From NCBI RefSeq assembly GCF_041381155.1, contig NC_091139.1, forward strand, positions 9,672,383-9,736,382: a stretch of 64,000 nucleotides of DNA, given 5' to 3'. Within the stretch, counting starts at the first letter, position 1. Each line of letters opens with the position of its first letter. Positions 36,501 through 51,500 of this stretch are shown in pieces. Both the position numbers and the translations under genes were made by a program. The notes under the pieces are model-generated. The model saw only the letters and a program-made list of their open reading frames with translations, searched no databases and was not told where the DNA came from. The DNA comes from Argopecten irradians (lineage: Eukaryota > Mollusca > Bivalvia > Pectinida > Pectinidae).

Positions 36501-39500
36501 CGGAATTGTTCCTTCTCCTCTGAAACATTTAAAATTTGATCTATCAAAGGAAGAAGATTTCCTCCACAAGATGATTTTGATCCTATTTTTCTTATTAGGT
36601 TTATGGTTTGTGTATTGGAACTGTTACAATTCTTTTTTTTTTACCCCTGGATGAACAATACAGAACTTTGGAATTTTTGCTACAATTTGTCATCAAGTTT
36701 TTTCTACTATTTCTTCTTGTGACATGAAGAAAGATTAAAATTCTGACAGAATTATCAGTATTATTCTATATAGACCTTAAGACATTAGTAATAATATACA
36801 TTAGTAATAATATACAAACATAGGAAAGACTGAAAACAGCATTACAAGGCTCTTTATTCTGATTATTTTATGACAAAAGATAGATTAAGAATTAACATGT
36901 GGAGTGACAAGTTAAAAGTCAAATCAGAAATTAAGGTGTCAGGTTACAAAAGAAGTTACATCATTCCCCCCTAAATTCCAAAATGGCCTATTCCTGCCTT
37001 TAAACTAGAAGAATCTAAATACGTCTTCAGGGTGAATAGGTTAATGCAATGTGTCATTACCTGCAGTCCAAGACTCGTACTCTTCATCTGTAGGATATTG
37101 CACTTTAACCAACAAAATTTCGATCAACGAAAAATAAATGGGCTGAAATATAGGTAACAGGAGTTGTTGACGTTCCTTCTCCGAGTCCAGGATATCATCC
37201 TTGAAAAACAACATGCCAAAATGGGTTCATTGTATGTGTTCACGTTTCAATAAAGAAATTGTCGACAAAGGCTTCAGATTTTATAATCCGTTAGTTTCTG
37301 AATAATCATGGAACTGTCTTATCAGAATATTGAATATGGCAGTTTTTCATTCTTTGTGACTCTATTCCTTTTAAGATTTAGCACACGATGTTTAAAATAA
37401 CAGAGAAAATAATGTGAACTTGTAGTTGTAACACATGGGAGTGATGCCTCACCTGTAGTAGGTACCAGAATGTGAAAGACATGTCACTGGTCGTCTCGTC
37501 GACGGGGAAATGTCCAGGCAGGGAACAACATGACTGTAACAGTAATGTAGTCAACTTATCATAGGGGGCAACACGACTATAACAGCAAGGTATTCAAGTT
37601 TGTCATAGGTAGCAATACAGCTGTAATATTATAGAACAAATGTATCATGATTTTATCATGAGAGCAAACATTACAAGCTATTGACAAATAGTGATTGTAA
37701 CAAAAGAAGAGAAAATGTAGCGGCCAGACCAGGACTTGAGCCTGGGACCTCCAAACACTAGCCAGATGCTCTACCAAATACGTACCAACACCATCTGTAT
37801 GAGATTCATCACAATATTGCGGCAGTTCTCGTTCTCACTGATGGAACACTCCAGTAACATTTTGGTGTGATTTTCTGCCAGAGCGATTACGATCTGGGCT
37901 ATCCCGTTACACACATCCTGCAGTGTAATATAATGTTAGGTGATAGATTGTAATCACATAGAAATATTAAACGAAAATTGAAATATCAAAACAGAAGAGA
38001 TTATAACATCATAACTTTATATTGTCTATATTTTTTCTACGAGATTAACAATAAAATATTTCACTGACATGCACATACTATATATATATCGATAGTTAGA
38101 AAGAATTCAAAATAATCCAAATGGAATAGTTCAATATACTTCAATCTTGTTTTTATCAGATGCAGATGCTATCAAAAATACGCGCGAATCTGTGCCGTCA
38201 TCTTTGGCGTCAGGTTTTGTGACGTCACTGCTGACGGTGCCGTGCGCTTGAGAACATGCACAGTTTATATTGGACCAGTACTTTTATTGCGTTGTCCTTG
38301 TATATGTGTAAATTAAAACCACTTACAGTAATTTTAAAACGTATGCTGATAACACATTTAGTCTAGTACAGAAATTTCAAATCTCGTCGTGCTGATAACG
38401 AGAATTAAAACATGGCTGCCTACATGGAGGCGCGAGACTTTTCCCGCGGGACACAATTTCAAAGTCCAAGGGGTACAGGGATGTATTGGAATTTGTAAGC
38501 TCACACACGTGTTATGGTTAGTAGAGCTTCGCTCTACGCGGCCTTCGGCCGCGCAGAGAGCTGCGCTCATAGAAATATTAAACGAAAATTGAAATATCAA
38601 AACAGAAGATCCCTACTGTTATAAATTACCCAGAACCCCATTATATAAAGTTTTATACATTTACACAGTATAAGTACTTTGTCGCTCGGCTTTTCAGCTA
38701 CTGAGACAATGTCAAGTACAGATTTCAATCTATTGTATGACAGTAACGTAGAATAAAGATTATATAAAGATGCTCAGGTCTCGTGTTCTGTCATCCCTGC
38801 TTCTACAGACTTTCACACCAGAAAGGATTCTACTAACCATATCAGGAGTCTCCACCGCTCGCTGGTACATGTCTTTTAACTGTAGTACAGAGGGAATCAA
38901 CTTCTGTATCGTGTTAGGAAATCTATAAACATAAACATGTAGACAAATATATATGTAGTTTTAGTCCCATTTTCAATCAAATTTTCTTTGCATTCTAATA
39001 GAACAATGAGATCCTGAATGAAGGACCATAGTACCACAACAAAAAGGTAGGTTTAATACATAAAACACATTGTCATTAAAGTAACATTTTTCATATGACT
39101 TTGCATTTTAGCTTTTTCTATACATTATTTTAAACATCAAATATTTCAGAAGAAATGTTTATTTCATAATATTGTTTATCTCAAAAGAGTTGACAATTAT
39201 GCTGATGGGTATTAACCCATTTCCCTGATGAATTTGGGATAAGGCCATGAAAATTGAATTTTGAAGAAAGAAATCTTCATATTTTAAAATTATTCAACAT
39301 CAGGTTAAAAGCTAGTTTAATGCTTTAGTACTACCTGACCCCCAAACAGCAATTTTTTACCTGATCTTTTAAAAAACATAACATACCTGTGGCTATTTTT
39401 ACCTGATTTTTGGACATACCTTTGGCTATATTTACCTGATCTTTTGACATACCTATGGCTATTTTTACCTGATATTTCGACATACCTGTGGCTATTTTTA

Positions 39501-42500
39501 CCTGATATTTCAACAAACCTGTGGCTATTTTTACCTGATTTTTGATATACCTGTGGCTATTTTTACCTGATCTTTTGACATACCTGTGACTATTTTTACC
39601 TGATCTTTTTACATACTTTTGGCTATATTTACCTGATTTTTTTACATACCTGTGAGATTTTTACCTGATCTTTTGACATACCTGTGGCTATTTTTACCTG
39701 ATCTTTGACATACCTGTGGCTATTTTTACCTGATTTTTGGACATACCTTTGGCTATATTTACCTGATCTTTTGACATACCTATGGCTATTTTTACCTGAT
39801 ATTTCGACATACCTGTGGCTATTTTTACCTGATATTTCAACAAACCTGTGGCTATTTTTACCTGATTTTTGATATACCTGTGGCTATTTTTACCTGATCT
39901 TTTGACATACCTGTGACTATTTTTACCTGATCTTTTTACATACCTTTGGCTATATTTACCTGATTTTTTTACATACCTGTGAGATTTTTACCTGATCTTT
40001 TGACATACCTGTGGCTATTTTTACCTGATCTTTGACATACCTGTGGCTATTTTTACCTGATATTTCAACAAACCTGTGGCTATTTTTACCTGATATTTCA
40101 ACAAACCTGTGGCTATTTTTACCTGATTTTTGATATACCTGTGGCTATTTTTACCTGATCTTTTGACATACCTGTGAGATTTTTACCTGATCTTTTGACA
40201 TACCTGTGGCTATCTGGGTGTGCGAAGACGTTGACTAAAGAATCAACTGCTGTATCAAACAACTGACTGTTTTGTAATGCTGCAAACACCTGGATGATGA
40301 CCTGCTGACTATCGATAGGTGGCACTCCAAACTCCACCCACGACGAGAAACATTTGAGAGCCTGCTCGAATATCTCTGGGGGTGAGCCAGGGGTCATCAA
40401 TCCCTGAAGTAACGGCAACACTGTAACCCAGGAGGGAAAACAATTACTTTACAATTATGCTCCCTTTCATAACATCAAAGCTAACTTTAATTAGGGTAAT
40501 TAATCACTATCTGAAGACAGTTTAGCTTCTTTATCTCAATTTAGCTAATAACTCAACAGTTCTCAGATATTAAAAATTTCTCTGCAAAATGTACATGCTA
40601 ATGTCAAGTTCTTATTTATCTTTAATATTTGCTTCCTCCACATGTAAAAAAAATCTTCCACAGGAAAAAACCATCAACTTTCTATCTATAATGTAGAAAA
40701 GTGCCTCATCCAATGTGTTCTGTCTTTGAATAGCATGTTTAATTTTCACAAGATGAAATTGTAACCAATTATTCAATTTCCAATATGACATTACAACAAA
40801 AGATAACTAGTAAGATAACTAGTAAGATAACTGGTAAGTACCATGCTGAAGACTCTTTCCAAGCTCTGTTCTGAGGATGCCACGGCGGTATTCAGCAAGG
40901 TTGGCACTGAAAAACTGAAAAAGATTGATTCTATAATATATATATATATTTAACACCAATATAAAATAACAGATGCTGTGATATATATATTTACAAATAT
41001 GAATTTTACCTTACTACTAAATTTTATAGATGAAATTCTAACTTAATTTTCACAGAAAAATGAAAATACATGCATAATGATAATTTTATACTGTAAACAA
41101 AAGAGATGGTAAACTACTCATCAGCATTCTTGGGAAAAAAACCACATAAATTTTTAGAAAAATACTCTTAATTAGTCATTGTAAATTTTTTTCCTTCAAA
41201 ATCTGAGTTGTACACATTATAGATACTAAGGAGTCCTACCTCTTCTGGTAAGACACGTAGAGTCTCCAGTAACAGGTGGCATCGCTGTAAATTCTGAAAA
41301 AAAACCATCAATTTTTTTAATACAAGATGTCACAAGACAGGACGGAAAATTACTACACTGTACAATTATACTCCCCTTAAACATGTTATTACCAGAGGAA
41401 AACCCCCAATTTACCCATAACTTATCCTATTATGCTAAATGTCACAGTAGTTCTAACTAAATCAAAATTAACAGGCTTTCATGGTCATGGTTAACAAAAA
41501 AATAATTTGAGACAGCAAGAGCTACAATTATCACAGTATGTATGAATTATTTAATCTTACATAATTCATTTTACTTACAGTGAGGTTTGGTATATCATGG
41601 TTAAAAGCAGGTTCATTTGTTGATAGAAAAATTATTTAAGACAGGGATGCCACAGTATCGCATAACTCACCTTGGTCCTTTGGACCTAGTGAGCTTAAAA
41701 TAATCTAAGACAGGGATGTGATGACTGTTACTTACAGTGAGATTTGGTATGTCCTCCTGTTGAAACATATCAATCAGAGTCTTCAGTGGATCAGGCCAAG
41801 TCTCTGGTGTGGTGTGTAGGATCATGGACGATAACTGTGGGAAAGGAAATTTCTTATAACTAGGAAATATATAGACGATTAACTAGGGGGGGGGGAGGAA
41901 ATTTCTTATAACTAGGAAATATATAGACGATAACAGGGGGAAAAGAAATCTTTTATAACTAGGAAATACATAGACAATAACTGGGGGAAAGGAAATCTCT
42001 TATAACTAGGACATACATAGACAATAACTGGGGGAAAAGAAATCTCTTATAACTAGGACATACATAGACAATAACTGGGGGAAAGGAAATCTCTTATAAC
42101 TAGGAAATATATAGACGATTACAGAGGAGGGGGGTTGAGTTGGGTTTGTGGGTTTGTTTAGTTTTACGTCCTATTAACAGCCAGGGTCATGTAAGGCCAT
42201 GCCAGGTTTGTTGGTGGTGGAAAGCCGGAGTACCCGGAGAAAAACCACCGGCCAGTACCTGGCAACTGCCCCACATGGGATTCGAACCCGCATCCCAGAG
42301 GTGGAGGGCTTGTGTAATATATGTCGGGGGGAGGAAATCTCTTATAACTAGGAAATTATAGATGATAGAAGGGGGAAATTTAATTCCTAAGAGCATTTAA
42401 ACAACAAAAAAAAAATTGATTTCTGAAAAAAAAAATCAAACAATTCAGCACCACTAGGGTTAAGATATTTCTTATAACAATCACTTCTATTTGTAATTTT

Positions 42501-45500
42501 ATCAGACTCCGTTTGTTTTGTTGGCTAAATATGGATTAGATTGCAACATCACGTAGTAATGTCATATTTCATCATAATAGGTTTTAATTTCAGAATTTAA
42601 GAACAGAGTATGAATAGTCTAAAGTAACATTCCAATTGATCTTTCCACTTCACCAGGTTGAGGCCTTAGGTAAAACAAATAGACATTTCGATATAATCAG
42701 GATTTTAGTCTTCAGATGTATTTTATCAAACCTACAGCCACACAAAGTCGTGTCAGAACAATCTTTGGTCCATTTCCGAAGTAAATGATTCTCTCCAGAA
42801 GTTGAGTTTTGAGTCCTTCATACTGATCCTCAGGGACTTCAAACCTGAATTACAAAAAACACAACTGTTATCAAAATCACTCTTTATAGTTCCATTACTG
42901 ATTTCAAAATATTCTTTTATCAACACAGATGATTTTTTTAAGTAGTATGGTTTGATTGCTTTACATAAATATTTTACAGTCAGGGTAATTCAAGAATGTG
43001 TGAGGATTAGGACGTAGCAGAAAGTCAGAGTATCCAGAGTAAAACCATCAGCCTACAATCAGTATCTGAGAGGGCTAATAAAGATAATGCCTGTTAACAA
43101 TTCCTTTCATAATAACATATTACAATGAAATATTCTGAAATGAAAAGTCTCTGAGCCATATGAGATTCAAACTTTTGACCCACAGGTGGAGGGTTTATAG
43201 GCAATACATGTACAAGTATATACAGGCAATATTGATAACTTGAATACCCGATGCCCTAATGATTAGGATACTAAGATCAAGATTTATCCCTTCAGCCACA
43301 TGTTTGTTTGTTATCAGTTGGAGGTGGTGGATTTTGTTATAACTTCTTAGGTATCTTGCTTTTTGTTATTATAAAAAACCATTTAATTTAATCCTAAAAG
43401 GTTGACTCAATGTGAATAATTATACTCAGGTGTCAGGTGATTCATCAAATGAATCCTATTCTGATGTTGTATATCCATATCTAAAGATACCTATTCTGAT
43501 GTTATATATCCATATCTAAAGATACCTATTCTGATGTTATTTATCTACATCAAAAGATTCCTATTCTGATGTTATATATCCACATCAAATGATCCCTATT
43601 CTGATGTTATATATCTACATCAAATGATCCCTATTCTGATGTTATATATCCACATCAAATGATCCCTATTCTGATGTTATTTATCTACATCAAATGATTC
43701 CTATTCTGATGTTATATATCCACATCAAATGATCCCTATTCTGATGTTATATATCCACATCAAATGATTCCTATTCTGATGTTATATATCCACATCAAAT
43801 GATTCCTATTCTGATGTTATATATCTACATCAAATGATCCCTATCCACATCAAATGATCCCTATTCTGATGTTATATATCCACATCAAATGATCCCTATT
43901 CTGATGTTATATATATCCCACATCAAATGATCCCTATTCTGATGTTATATATCCACATCAAATGATCCCTATTCTGATGTTATATATCCACATCAAATGA
44001 TTCCTATTCTTGATGTTATATATCCACATCAAATGATCCCTATTCTGATGTTATATATCCACATCAAATGATCCCTATTCTGATGTTATATATCCACATC
44101 AAATGATCCTATTCTGATGTTATATATCCACATCAAATGATCCCTATTCTGATGTTATATATCCACATCAAATGATCCCTATTCTGATGTTATATATATC
44201 TACATCAAATGATCCCTATTCTTGATGTTATATATCTACATCAAATGATTCCTATTCTGATGTTATATATCCACATCAAATGATTCCTATTCTGATGTTA
44301 TATATCCACATCAAATGATCCCTATTCTGATGTTATATATCCACATCAAATGATTCCTATTCTGATGTTATATATCCACATCAAATGATCCCTATTCTGA
44401 TGTTATATATCCACATCAAATGATCCCTATTCTGATGTTATATATCTACATCAAATGATTCCTATTCTGATGTTATATATCTACATCAAATGATTCCTAT
44501 TCTGATGTTATATATCCACATCAAATGATTCCTATTCTGATGTTATATATCCACATCAAATGATTCCTATTCTGATGTTATATATCCACATCAAATGATT
44601 CCTATTCTGATGTTATATATCCACATTGAATGATTCCTATTCTGATGTTATTATATCCACATCAAATGATCCCTATTCTGATGTTATATATCCACATCAA
44701 ATGATTCCTATTCTGATGTTATATACCACATCAAATGATCCCTATTCTGATGTTATATATCCACATCAAATGATTCCTATTCTGATGTTATATATCCACA
44801 TCAAATGATTCCTATTCTGATGTTATATATCCACATCAAATGATCCCTATTCTGATGTTATATATCCACATCAAATGATCCCTATTCTGATGTTATATAT
44901 CACATCAAATGATTCCTATTCTGATGTTATATATCCACATCAAATGATTCCTATTCTGATGTTATATATCCACATCAAATGATTCCTATTCTGATGTTAT
45001 ATATCCACATCAAATGATTCCTATTCTGATGTTATATATCCACATCAAATGATTCCTATTCTGATGTTATATATCCACATCAAATGATTCCTATTCTGAT
45101 GTTATATATCCACATCAAATGATTCCTATTCTGATGTTATATATCCACATCAAATGATTCCTATTCTGATGTTATATATCCACATCAAATGATCCTATTC
45201 TGATGTTATATATCCACATCAAATGATTCCTATTCTGATGTTATATATCCACATCAAATGATTCCTATTCTGATGTTATATATCCACATCAAATGATCCC
45301 TATTCTGATGTTATATATCCACATCAAATGATTCCTATTCTGATGTTATATATCCACATCAAATGATCCCTATTCTGATGTTATATATCCACATCAAATG
45401 ATTCCTATTCTGATGTTATATATCCACATCAAATGATTCCTATTCTGATGTTATATATCCACATCAAATGATTCCTATTCTGATGTTATATATCCACACA

Positions 45501-48500
45501 TCAAATGATTCCCTATTCTGATGTTTATTTATCCACATCAAATGATTCCTATTCTGATGTTATATATCCACATCAAATGATTCCTATTCTGATGTGTTAT
45601 ATATCTAACATCAAATGATCCTATTCTGATGTTATATATCCACATCAAATGATTCCTATTCTGATGTTATATATCCTACATCAAATGATTCCTATTCTGA
45701 TGTTATATATCCACATCAAATGATTCCTATTCTGATGTTATATATCCACATCAAATGATTCCTATTCTGATGTTATATATCTACATCAAATGATTCCTAT
45801 TCTGATGTTATTATATCCACATCAAATGATTCCTATTCTGATGTTATATATCCACATCAAATGATTCCTATTCTGATGTTATATATCCACATCAAATGAT
45901 CCCTATTCTGATGTTATATATCCACATCAAATGATCCTATTCTGATGTTATATATCCACATCAAATGATTCCTATTCTGATGTTATATATCCACATCAAA
46001 TGATTCCTATTCTGATGTTATATATCCACATCAAATGATTCCTATTCTGATGTTATATATCTACATCAAATGATTCCTATTCTGATGTTATATATCCACA
46101 TCAAATGATCCTATTCTGATGTTATATATCCACATCAAATGATTCCTATTCTGATGTTATATATCCACATCAAATGATTCCTATTCTGATGTTATTATAT
46201 CCACATCAAATGATTCCTATTCTGATGTTATATATCCACATCAAATGATCCCTATTCTGATGTTATATATCCACATCAAATGATTCCTATTCTGATGTTA
46301 TATATCCACATCAAATGATTCCTATTCTGATGTTATATATCCACATCAAATGATCCCTATTCTGATGTTATATATCCACATCAAATGATCCCTATTCTGA
46401 TGTTATATATCCACATCAAATGATTCCTATTCTGATGTTATATATCCACATCAAATGATTCCTATTCTGATGTTATATATCCACATCAAATGATCCCTAT
46501 TCTGATGTTATTATATCCACATCAAATGATTCCTATTCTGATGTTATATATCCACATCAAATGATCCTATTCTGATGTTATATATCCACATCAAATGATT
46601 CCTATTCATCATGATGTTATATATCCACATCAAATGATCCTATTCTGATGTTATATATCCACATCAAATGATTCCTATTCTGATGTTATATATCCACATC
46701 AAATGATCCCTATTCTGATGTTATATATCCACATCAAATGATTCCTATTCTGATGTTATATATCCACATCAAATGATTCCTATTCTGATGTTATATATCC
46801 ACATCAAATGATTCCTATTCTGATGTTATATATCCACATCAAATGATTCCTATTCTGATGTTATATATCCACATCAAATGATTCCTATTCTGATGTTATA
46901 TATCACATCAAATGATTTCCTATTCTGATGTTTGTTATATATCCACATCAAATGATCCCTATTCTGATGTTATATATCCACATCAAATGATCCCTATTCT
47001 GATGTTATATATCCACATCAAATGATCCTATTCTGATGTTTATATATCCACATCAAATGATTCCTATTCTGATGTTATTATATCCACACATCAAATGATT
47101 CCTATTCTGATGTTATATATCCACATCAAATGATTCCTATTCTGATGTTATATATCCACATCAAATGATTCCTATTCTGATGTTATATATCCACATCAAA
47201 TGATCCCTATTCTGATGTTATATATCCACATCAAATGATTCCCTATTCTGATGTTATATATCCACATCAAATGATTCCCTATTCTGATGTTATATATCCA
47301 CATCAAAATGATTCTATTCTGATGTTATATATCCACATCAAATGATTCCTATTCTGATGTTATATATCCACATCAAATGATCCCTATTCTGATGTTATAT
47401 ATCCACATCAAATGATTCCTATTCTGATGTTATATATCCACATCAAATGATCCCTATTCTGATGTTATATATCCACATCAAATGATCCCTATTCTGATGT
47501 TATATATCCACATCAAAATGATTCCTATTCTGATGTTATATATCCACATCAAATGATTCCTATTCTGATGTTATATATCCACATCAAATGATTCCTATTC
47601 TGATGTTATATATCCACATCAATGATTCAAAATTCTGAATGTTATATATCCACATCCCCCCCCCCCTATTCTGATGTTATATATCCACATCAAATGATCC
47701 CTATTCTGATGTTATATATCCACATCAAATGATCCCTATTCTGATGTTATATATCCACATCAAATGATCCCTATTCTGATGTTATATATCCACATCAAAT
47801 GATTCCTATTCTGATGTTATATATCCACATCAAATGATTCCTATTCTGATGTTATATATCCACATCAAATGATCCCTATTCTGATGTTATATATCCACAT
47901 CAAATGATCCCTATTCTGATGTTATATATCCACATCAAATGATTCCTATTCTGATGTTATATATCCACATCAAATGATTCCTATTCTGATGTTATATATC
48001 CACATCAAATGATTCCTATTCTGATGTTATATATCCACATCAAATGATTCCTATTCTGATGTTATATATCCACATCAAATGATTCCTATTCTGATGTTAT
48101 ATATCCACATCAAATGATTCCTATTCTGATGTTATATTATCCACATCAAATGATCCCTATTCTGATGTTATATATATGATCCACATCAAATGATCCCTAT
48201 TCTGATGTTATATATCCACATCAAATGATCCCTATTCTGATGTTATATATCCACATCAAATGATCCCTATTCTGATGTTATATATCCACATCAAATGATC
48301 CCTATTCTGATGTTATATATCCACATCAAATGATCCCTATTCTGATGTTATTATCTACATCAAATGATGTTATATATCCACATCAAATGATTCCTATTCT
48401 GATGTTATATATCCACATCAAATGATCCCTATTCTGATGTTATATATCCACATCAAATGATTCCTATTCTGATGTTATATATATCCACATCAAATGATCC

Positions 48501-51500
48501 CTATTCTGATGTTATATATCCACATCAAATGATTCCCTATTCTGATGTTATATATCCACATCAAATGATCCCTATTCTGATGTTATATATCACATCAAAT
48601 GATCCCTATTCTGATGTTATATATGATCCCTATGTATATACCACATCAAATGATCCCTATTCTGATGTTATATATCCACATCAAATGATTCCTATTCTGA
48701 TGTTATATATCCACATCAAATGATTCCTATTCTGATGTTATATATCCACATCAAATGATTCCTATTCTGATGTTATATATCCACATCAAATGATTCCTAT
48801 TCTGATGTTATATATCCACATCAAATGATTCCTATTCTGATGTTATATATCCACATCAAATGATCCCTATTCTGATGTTATATATCTACATCAAATGATC
48901 CCTATTCTGATGTATTCTGATGTTATATATCCACATCAAATGATTCCTATTCTGATGTTATATTATCCACATCAAATGATTCCTATTCTGATGTTATATA
49001 TCCACATCAAATGATTCCTATTCTGATGTTATATATCCACATCAAATGATCCCTATTCTGATGTTATATATCCACATCAAATGATTCCTATTCTGATGTT
49101 ATATATCCACATCAAATGATCCCTATTCTGATGTTATATATCCACATCAAATGATCCCTATTCTGATGTTATATATCCACATCAAATGATTCCTATTCTG
49201 ATGTTATATATCCACATCAAATGATTCCCTATTCTGATGTTATATATCCACATCAAATGATCCCTATTCTGATGTTATATATCCACATCAAATGATCCCT
49301 ATTCTGATGTTATATATCCACATCAAATGATCCTATTCTGATGTTATATATCCACATCAAATGATCCCTATTCTGATGTTATATATCCACATCAAATGAT
49401 TCCTATTCTGATGTTATATATCCACATCAAATGATTCCTATTCTGATGTTATATATCTACATCAAATGGGATCCCTATTCTGATGTTATATATCCACATC
49501 AAATGATCCCTATTCTGATGTTATATATCCACATCAAATGATCCCTATTCTGATGTTATATATCCACATCAAATGATCCCTATTCTGATGTTATATATCC
49601 ACATCAAATGATCCCTATTCTGATGTTATATATCCACATCAAATGATCCCTATTCTGATGTTATATATCCACATCAAATGATCCCTATTCTGATGTTATA
49701 TATCCACATCAAATGATCCCTATTCTGATGTTATATATCCACATCAAATGATTCCTATTCTGATGTTATATATCCACATCAAATGATTCCTATTCTGATG
49801 TTATATATCCACATCAAATGATCCTATTCTGATGTTATATATCCACATCAAATGATCCCTATTCTGATGTTATATATATCCACATCAAATGATCCCTATT
49901 CTGATGTTATATATCCACATCAAATGATCCCTATTCTGATGTTATATATCCACATCAAATGATTCCTATTCTGATGTTATATATCCACATCAAATGATCC
50001 CTATTCTGATGTTATATATCCACATCAAATGATCCCTATTCTGATGTTATATATCCACATCAAATGATTCCTATTCTGATGTTATATATCCACATCAAAT
50101 GATTCCTATTCTGATGTTATATATCCAAATCAAATGATTCCTATTCTGATGTTATATATCCACATCAAATGATCCCTATTCTGATGTTATATATCCACAT
50201 CAAATGATCCCTATTCTGATGTTATATATCCACATCAAATGATCCCTATTCTGATGTTATATATCCACATCAAATGATCCCTATTCTGATGTTATATATC
50301 CACATCAAATGATCCCTATTCTGATGTTATATATCCACATCAAATGATCCCTATTCTGATGTTATATATCCACATCAAATGATCCCTATTCTGATGTTAT
50401 ATATCTACATCAAATGATTCCTATTCTGATGTTATATATCCACATCAAATGATCCCTATTCTGATGTTATATATCCACATCAAATGATCCCTATTCTGAT
50501 GTTATATATCCACATCAAATGATCCCTATTCTGATGTTATATATCCACATCAAATGATCCCTATTCTGATGTTATATATCCACATCAAATGATCCCTATT
50601 CTGATGTTATATATCCACATCAAATGATCCCTATTCTGATGTTATATATCCACATCAAATGATCCCTATTCTGATGTTATATATCCACATCAAATGATCC
50701 CTATTCTGATGTTATATATCCACATCAAATGATCCCTATTCTGATGTTATATATCCACATCAAATGATTCCTATTCTGATGTTATATATCCACATCAAAA
50801 ATGATCCACATCTATTCTGATGTTATATATCCACATCAAATGATCCCTATTCTGATGTTATATATCCACATCAAATGATCCCTATTCTGATGTTATATAT
50901 CCACAATCAAATGATCCCTATTCTGATGTTATATATCCACATCAAATGATCCCTATTCTGATGTTATATATCCACATCAAATGATCCCTATTCTGATGTT
51001 ATATATCCACATCAAATGATCCCTATTCTGATGTTATATATCCACATCAAATGATCCCTATTCTGATGTTATATATCCACATCAAATGATCCCTATTCTG
51101 ATGTTATATATCCACATCAAATGATTCCTATTCTGATGTTACATATCCACATCAAATGATCCCTATTCTGATGTTATATATCCACATCAAATGATTCCTA
51201 TTCTATTCTGATGACCTATTTGATATATCCACATCAAATGATTCCTATTCTGATGTTATATATCCACATCAAATGATCCCTATTCTGATGTTATATATCC
51301 ACATCAAATGATCCCTATTCTGATGTTATATATCCACATCAAATGATCCCTATTCTGATGTTATATATCCACATCAAATGATCCCTATTCTGATGTTATA
51401 TATCCACATCAAATGATCCCTATTCTGATGTTATATATCCACATCAAATGATCCCTATTCTGATGTTATATATCCACATCAAATGATCCCTATTCTGATG

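Noticed and set aside
37716-37790. Functional tRNA gene
   Set aside because: The acceptor stem and part of the D arm are missing. Only SINE- or remnant-level similarity remains.
48457-48723. Reading frames within the 35-bp satellite (SNDPYSDVIYPHQ repeats)
   Set aside because: They exist only because some units lack stops. They are broken in most units and have no start or splice context.
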